Assembly: GCA_005784505.1 (NCBI GenBank)
Contig: VCAZ01000015.1
Coordinates: 6,651,168-6,715,167, forward strand
Direction of reading: 5' to 3'
Length of the DNA stretch: 64,000 nucleotides
Source of the DNA: Bagarius yarrelli
Lineage: Eukaryota > Chordata > Actinopteri > Siluriformes > Sisoridae
Shown piece by piece: positions 58,603 to 64,000 of the stretch. The translations under genes and the position numbers were made by a program. Positions within the stretch are counted from its first letter, which is position 1; every line of letters starts with the position of its first letter. The notes below the pieces were generated by a model, which saw nothing but the letters and a program-made list of their open reading frames with translations, was not told where the DNA came from and made no database searches.

Positions 58603-58857
58603 CTGTAGGTCCAGAACACTGAGTTTGTTCTTGTCCCCTGAGTTGCGCTTGAATTCTTCTATGGTCCAGGAGGGTTGTGGACGTTTTCCATCGGTCAGAC
58701 CAGTCAATCGCAAGTCTGTATATAGAGGACTTCCTTTTACATGCGACTTGACAGAGGGAGGAAAATGGTGGGGACTGAAAACCTGCTCCACCAGGTACGA
58801 GTCCTTCGGAACCTTTGATGACCGGTGTGGTTGGTGAGGGTCATACTGCCGATCTGT
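58603..58857 (-). CDS. minar1: MINAR1 penultimate coding exon
   Basis: An 85-codon phase 0/phase 0 exon. The acceptor is a pyrimidine-containing ttatcttcaacag just above 58857 and the donor is CAG|GTAAGAG, almost perfect, at 58602-58601. The product starts TDRQYDPHQPHRSSK and includes the family's conserved core SPLYTDLRL followed by PSWTIEEF, then ends KNKLSVLDLQ. The MINAR family is known for a PLY-x-D-L motif and a PSWTIEEY motif just upstream of the terminal segment, and both are here in the right order. The exon joins in frame to the terminal exon at 48050/48047 (LDLQ-TQES or LDLQ-QTQES). The open frame continues past both splice sites (58516-59025), but those extensions have no family similarity and are intron. 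The large upstream exon typical of MINAR1 is not in the window, so most of the protein is missing here because of the window edge, not because of a break. Confidence 0.87.
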
Positions 58858-59455
58858 CTGTTGAAGATAAAGTAAATAATAAGTGTTATAACTGTAGTTA
58901 TAACTTATAACTGGTGTTATAGCTAAAGTCTGGAGATTATCCTTAACCATGTTGTTCTGAGATAAGCGTAGGTTAGAGTGTTGGAGCAATTCTTTCTCAG
59001 AACGCATTAACGCTATTGCACACATTACAAAATGACAATTACAAGATGTTTAATGAGCCAGGCTAATTCAGCTATTTTAGCTGTTCCTGAATCGCTTTTT
59101 CTCACAAATACAGTAAATGCTAAAGTGGCAGAATTGGATGGACAACACCAACACTGCAAGATAGAACAACAGCAGTACTTGTAAAATGCTAGCAAACACA
59201 GCAAAGTCTATACCTTTGTAGCTGCTCAACCACCTAGAGACATAAATCTATTATATTTGTGCTCTGTTTGCTAAAAATATTTTTGTGCATCAGTAATGTG
59301 TTTATTGGCCCTTTACAGCTTCAAGTTAATTTCTTTTTTCAAATCGTTAAAATACATATAAAGGCTTAGTACCTTTAGGTACAGATTAGGTACTTACATC
59401 TTTGATTATTTGTACATTTATTCCAGTTCTTTCATTTCAGTGTCGCACAACTGGC

Positions 59456-59642
59456 ACTTACAGCATTTGGCAGACTCCCTTATTCAGAGCGACTTACATT
59501 TATCCTTTTATTAATACAACTGATCAATTGTAGTTAAGTGCCCTGCTCAGGGGCCCAACAGTGGCAACTTGGTGATGCTGGGAATCAAACCCCGAGCTTC
59601 CAATTAGTAGTCCAACACCTTAACCACTGCTACCACTTTCCC
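59456..59642 (-). repeat. SINE-A copy
   Basis: Minus strand, near full length: cagcatttggcagactccct to ccaacaccttaaccactgct. Confidence 0.85.
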
Positions 59643-60089
59643 ACATTCACTTGTCATCATTAAATTAAAGAGGTAAAAAAAGACATAGAAGCACTGGACA
59701 TTCTTAACCCAACTTTTATCTAAATGATGAAAAGAAGCAAGGGTCTAAGATATCTTTGGCATAACCCGCACCTAAATTTAAAGCTAGGCATGTGGTAAAA
59801 AAGACTGGTCGCATTGGACTAAAGCCAAGATGCCATAAAAATTAAGTGTGTGTGAAAATTGTACATACAGTAGGTTATATATTGTTTCCGTTATAAATGG
59901 GCTCTGTTTGGCAGATGTTATTGACCTTGATTGCTTTGCATGATTAAAACAGTGAGGTATACAAAGGTGCTTGAAACAATATGTAGTGTTAAACACAATA
60001 AAAGGTATTCTTTAATTAAAAATGTAAATAAAACTATTTCCTGTTCTCTAGCTGTTGATATCATAGAATGCTACAAAAGCATAATGAAA

Positions 60090-60316
60090 TGTAAATGCCT
60101 TTATTTTGTCAAATATCCTTTTTTACAGCAGAGTGAAATTCTTTCTTTGCATATCCCATCTTAGTAAGTTGGGGTCAGAGTGCAGGGTCAGCTATGATAC
60201 AGCGCCCCTGGAGCAGGAAGGGTTAAGGGTCGTGCTCAAGGATCCAACAGTGGCTGAATGGCGGTGGTGGGGCTTGAACCCAGGTCTTCCTGGTGTTCAG
60301 ATCAGCAACTCAGCTG
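60090..60316 (-). repeat. SINE-B copy
   Basis: Minus strand, very similar to 7545-7768: gcatatcccatcttagtaag, gatacagcgcccctggagca, cttgaacccaggtcttcctg. Confidence 0.85.
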
Positions 60317-60566
60317 TCTCTAAATAGTAGAACTTAAAATGCGCAAGATTTATATAGGGATCTTTGAACAAGTGCTTTGTGTTAGTGATATTTTAGCGGT
60401 TTTGGTTTCAGGCTAATGAGCCTAGGGTTAAAAAGAAAAGTCCCAGTATTTTCAAGCTGTTATAGTCGAGGGAGGCCTTTAAATGGCTTGTATATGCTAA
60501 CTTCCCTGCTACGGTTTGAAAAAAAGAAAGAAATTAGTCATATTGTGATGTGATTTGTTAAAGAAG

Positions 60567-60757
60567 GGAAGGTGGTAGCACAGCGGTTAAGGCGTTGGAC
60601 TGCTAATTGAAAGATCAGGGTTTGATTCCCAGACACACCAGCTTACCACTGCTGGGACCTGAGCAAGCACCTTAACCCCCCAATTTAGTAGTCATATTAA
60701 AAAAACAGATAACTGTCATCACCCTGAATAAGAGTGCCAAATGCCATAAATATAAAA
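60567..60757 (+). repeat. SINE-A copy
   Basis: Forward; ggtagcacagcggttaaggc, gggtttgattcccag, tail aataagagtgccaaatgcc. Confidence 0.8.
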
Positions 60758-61479
60758 GGAAGTAATTGTACATGTAAAACATTTATATGTATACTGACAT
60801 TGAGGGCTGGATTTCTTTTACGTCCCTTTTTTCTTTCTTCAACGGATGTGGCGTCCAAATGGTCCCAAAGCTTAAACAACACAAGTTTAAACCTAAGACC
60901 TGATTGTAATTAAGCTATAATAGCTGTTAGCTTGTACGTTAGTTTATCAGACATGCTGGGTTATTAGTGGCAAAGATAAAAATGATGGATGTTGCAAAAG
61001 AGCAGAGCAGAAATTACTCAGTAGACAGCCAACAGCAGCTGGCATCATTTAATAAAGACAGGCCAAAAATCGTGACATCTAGAGGACAATAACAAGCAGA
61101 TGGTTTTAAGTGGATTCAAAAATGGGCTTGTTCTACTGATGATCAGTTTCTAGTCTAAATGAATGTAAAGTAAGATACAAGAGACAGTAAGAGTCTTTGA
61201 GACAAAAAGCTCATTAATTGATGTGTTGCTGTTGCTGTCGTTATATGGAATATGTTAGAACAGAACACAACAGTGGAGTAGTACTGTTGGTAAACAATCA
61301 ACAATTGTTTATTTTTATTTAGCAGCAAACTATTGCTAATTACATTTAATGATGTAAAAAGTTCCCTCGATGAATCAGTTTCTGTTATCAATATATATTG
61401 TAGCAGCTATATACAGTCATTTCCTCGCCAATCTCTCTTTTTCTCTATCTCGAAGATCTACTTCTTGCTGTCTTCAAGG

Positions 61480-61640
61480 GTTGCCACAACAAATAGCCTA
61501 GAACTATCACCTGTATCCTCTTCATTCACACCCACTAACATCATGTCCTCATTTATCACATCTATAGACCTCCGCTTTGGCCTTCCTCTTTGTCTTATTT
61601 CATGTCCCAACCATTTCAGTGTGGCCTCTCTGACTTTTTA
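61480..61640 (-). pseudogene. RTE-clade LINE 3' fragment
   Basis: Minus-strand equivalent of the 3' end at 3640-4268: tcttcattcacacccactaa, catcatgtcctcatttatca, cctccgctttggccttcctc, cccaaccatttcagtgtggc (RGRPKRR and RWFGHV-type region). Confidence 0.75.
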
Positions 61641-62262
61641 GAATAAAAAGTAAAACTAGTCTTAAAGGTAGTACTTTCTTTACATTTCCCTTAGTTTGTT
61701 GTGCAATTCCTTCTAAACTATTGTACATATAAAAATAAATTGATGTTAAAATTGATTGCTTTCACACCTAGGCTAATAATAATACACACAACAGACTTGA
61801 CAAATAGATTGGCATCTTACAGCATTAATTCTAAACCACTAATTATTTATAAATGACAACACGTAACATGGACCGTAGATAATTAATTAAGGAAGTATTG
61901 TTAAAAAAACAGATGCCGAAATTCCAATAGAACGCAGTGTGTTAAAACAGGTACTAAGTGGGTAGATGTCAGAATTGGAATTATCTTACATTCTACGATG
62001 CCGGGTCTTGTAAATTGTAATGGCTTTCAGGACATGCAGAAGGATATGAGAAATACTTTGCCACCTACTAACCACGTTTTTCCTAATTAACTCTACGGCT
62101 GATTAAGACAAAGCTCTGAGGATGTCATTCCAGCTCATGGCCGAATGGATACATAAAGAATGACCCATGCAATCTAAAGATCCTTTTTCTATAACCACCA
62201 TCAGCTTATATTTAATCAACTGCCTGCATGTAAATGTGTTTTATTCACTCAATTGATAGAGC

Positions 62263-62306
62263 TGGTAGGTAGTCCAACACCTTAACCATGAGCCACCACT
62301 TCCCCT
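62263..62306 (-). repeat. SINE-A head fragment
   Basis: Only ggtagtccaacaccttaacc + atgagccaccacttccc. Confidence 0.65.
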
Positions 62307-64000
62307 TTACTTTTTTAGGTGAAAAATGTATTCACTAATACCCCACAGCATCTCTAGAATTAAAACAGAAGCATTGTGTCTATGATGCAAAATTATGATT
62401 AGTCAGTTTAGGCTGACTCTGGCTTTGTTTAAAGCTCCTATGAGGTAATGGTGCTGGTCCTCGCCTTGCTCGTGAAATAAAAACAACATGACACTACAGA
62501 TATTTTGACAACTGGGAGGCGAACAGACTGCAGACTGTGCATCTTGAAGGTGTGAGGTACTGGAGCCGTGGAAAGACATTTGGAGGTCATGTTTTTTGCT
62601 AGGCAGATTGCCTTGAAGGCATGCAAATGAAGGTTTGTGATGTTTTTTGAAACATAACCTATTCCTCCTGTATAAACTCAAAGAAAGTTGCTGAATTTTG
62701 GCTGTAGATGTAAATATGATAGAAATCTGCCAATTTAGAAAAAGCTAAAAGACTCCCACTTTTGATCATAGTCTCAGAGTCAGGGTCCAGGGGGGCCACG
62801 CATGGGCAGAACCCCTAAAAAGATTTTATTTTATTTTATATATTTAAAAAATGATTTAAATTATTTAGACATTAAACATTTTATGATTTTAATGTATGTT
62901 GATGGGTTTTTTTTCTCTGATTGGTTGCGTTGCAACTCACATTATGTCATTAGCATTAGAATATTGATGTGTATGCAGAGGAAATCCTTAAGATTTTCAA
63001 CAGGGTAAATGCATTTAAATAGGTCTCGTTAGCCTAAATGCGACTCCTGCTATTAAAACTTTATCACCGTATATAATTGTCAATCTGTTTTGTTTCTGTT
63101 GTAAAATGATCTTGTCTTGTTGTTTAGGTTGCGATTTCCTTGTTCACTACACAGGAAATGAGCTAACATTCTGGACGAGATGTATAAATGTGCACTTGCA
63201 GTGTGTTGATTGTGTGCAACCAATGCAGGGGGCTGGGGGAGGGGGGTCCTATAATAGGATGAAATCTGCAAATGACAAAATTGGGAGGTAAATGAAAGAA
63301 AACAAAACTGCAAAAAAACCACATCACAGCAGGTAGTAAAGTAGAGTTGCTGATTCCCTGCTTCAGAGAGTCCTGAGCTTGTGTTAAAGTTTTACACTCT
63401 CTGTTCGTGTGTATTTCCTCTGGGTTTATTCAATTTTCTCCCAGATGTTAGAAGACGAATTAGTTGAGCTAAACAGGCCATGGGTATAAATGAGTGTGTA
63501 CACGGACACATAATGTACTGTGTTTTCCACCTCTTGCTCAATCTACTAAGATGCTCGATGGGATGAAGTTGAATTAATGAATAAATGAATACAAATTCCA
63601 TATTAATGACTATGGAAATATTAACTAACATAAAAAGTAAACTTTCAATGCTACAATTATTTCTAATTATTGGTATTGTCACAGAGAAAGACCTACTTAT
63701 AAGCATATCAACATATCCCTCTAGGATAGTAATCTTCATTTACACAGTGCCTATGATACTGCTTCTCTAATCATATCATCCAACATAATGTACTCAGGAG
63801 TTGCGTTCAATTATTTTAAGAAAGATCAACTCTTTCCCTCAGAGTACTTAGCAACTTTTACATATATGCAAAATATTGTATTAATGCAATGTAAACCAAA
63901 CAAAGTTAGACTATTAAAAGTTCTTATGTGACATTATTTGTGTTATTGTGTGCTGATATTAAGTTCTTCCTATGTGTACATTCAGTCTTTCATTCATCTT

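Larger units (their letters stand above)
58858..64000 (-). other. minar1: minar1 upstream intron, running off the window
   Basis: Upstream of the 58857 acceptor on the minus strand there is no further ORF with MINAR features up to the window edge, so this is taken as intron. It contains two SINE-A copies, one SINE-B copy, an RTE LINE 3' fragment and a SINE head fragment (listed separately). The stretches 60760-61480, 61640-62260 and 62310-64000 are otherwise unremarkable AT-rich sequence; 63226-63247 is a short G-rich run. Confidence 0.6.

Noticed and set aside
58516..59025. 169-codon ORF as a single-exon gene
   Set aside because: Only 58603-58857 shows MINAR family similarity and it is bounded by good splice sites; the rest is intron read-through.
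62403..62681. 92-codon minus-strand ORF
   Set aside because: No recognisable motif; overlapping ORFs in other frames and no splice evidence.

Overview
This window reads as a repeat-rich, AT-rich piece of a ray-finned fish chromosome. No bacterial-style gene organisation is present. The evidence is dense tRNA-derived SINEs, DANA/HE1-like V-SINEs with L2-type tails, Tc1 and hAT miniature transposons, RTE and L2-group LINE fragments, and two exons of a vertebrate-specific gene. The mix of SINE families suggests an otophysan fish, perhaps a catfish; that placement is inference.

The only host gene I can name is on the minus strand: the last two coding exons of minar1 (KIAA1024, ubtor in zebrafish). 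The penultimate coding exon is 58603-58857 and the terminal exon, with stop codon and C-terminal membrane segment, is 47850-48050. A 10.55-kb intron separates them. The rest of the gene, which in the family includes one very large exon, must lie beyond 64000. Bases 58858-64000 are therefore the next intron and 1-47500 is mostly intergenic sequence downstream of the gene.

Two small coding candidates are reported with low confidence. One is a CpG-enriched, CRE-containing promoter-like block at 46680-47030 followed by a 60-codon plus-strand ORF at 47031-47213. The other is a 27-codon minus-strand first-exon-like segment at 53311-53391, inside the minar1 intron, with a good splice donor in the phase of the minar1 terminal exon.

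The remainder is repeats, grouped by internal comparison. SINE-A (about 21 copies) has a tRNA-like head and a tail reading like ggataagggcgtctgccaaa. SINE-B (4 copies) has the tail aagctgggatatgc. SINE-C (3 copies) has the head gccgtggtgtagtggg. The V-SINE group has tRNA heads, a conserved central domain and L2-like tails. Repeat D is a LINE-tail-like family with the agcagctttac motif. Repeat E carries gactctgctgttctgac. There are also Tc1-type MITEs ending cactatatagccaaaagttt, hAT elements with 8-bp target-site duplications, and RTE-clade LINE 3' ends. Several insertions are nested and can be proved by comparing copies within the window.

The most unusual object is at 36855-38150: about 36 tandem copies of a 36-bp unit that is itself a piece of RTE reverse-transcriptase ORF (12 codons around MMYGLETV), expanded inside an RTE LINE fragment. 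Several repeat-free, higher-complexity stretches (about 2.1-2.5, 13.0-13.6, 26.6-26.9, 28.5-29.0 and 32.4-33.1 kb) are candidate conserved non-coding elements; this cannot be confirmed without alignment.
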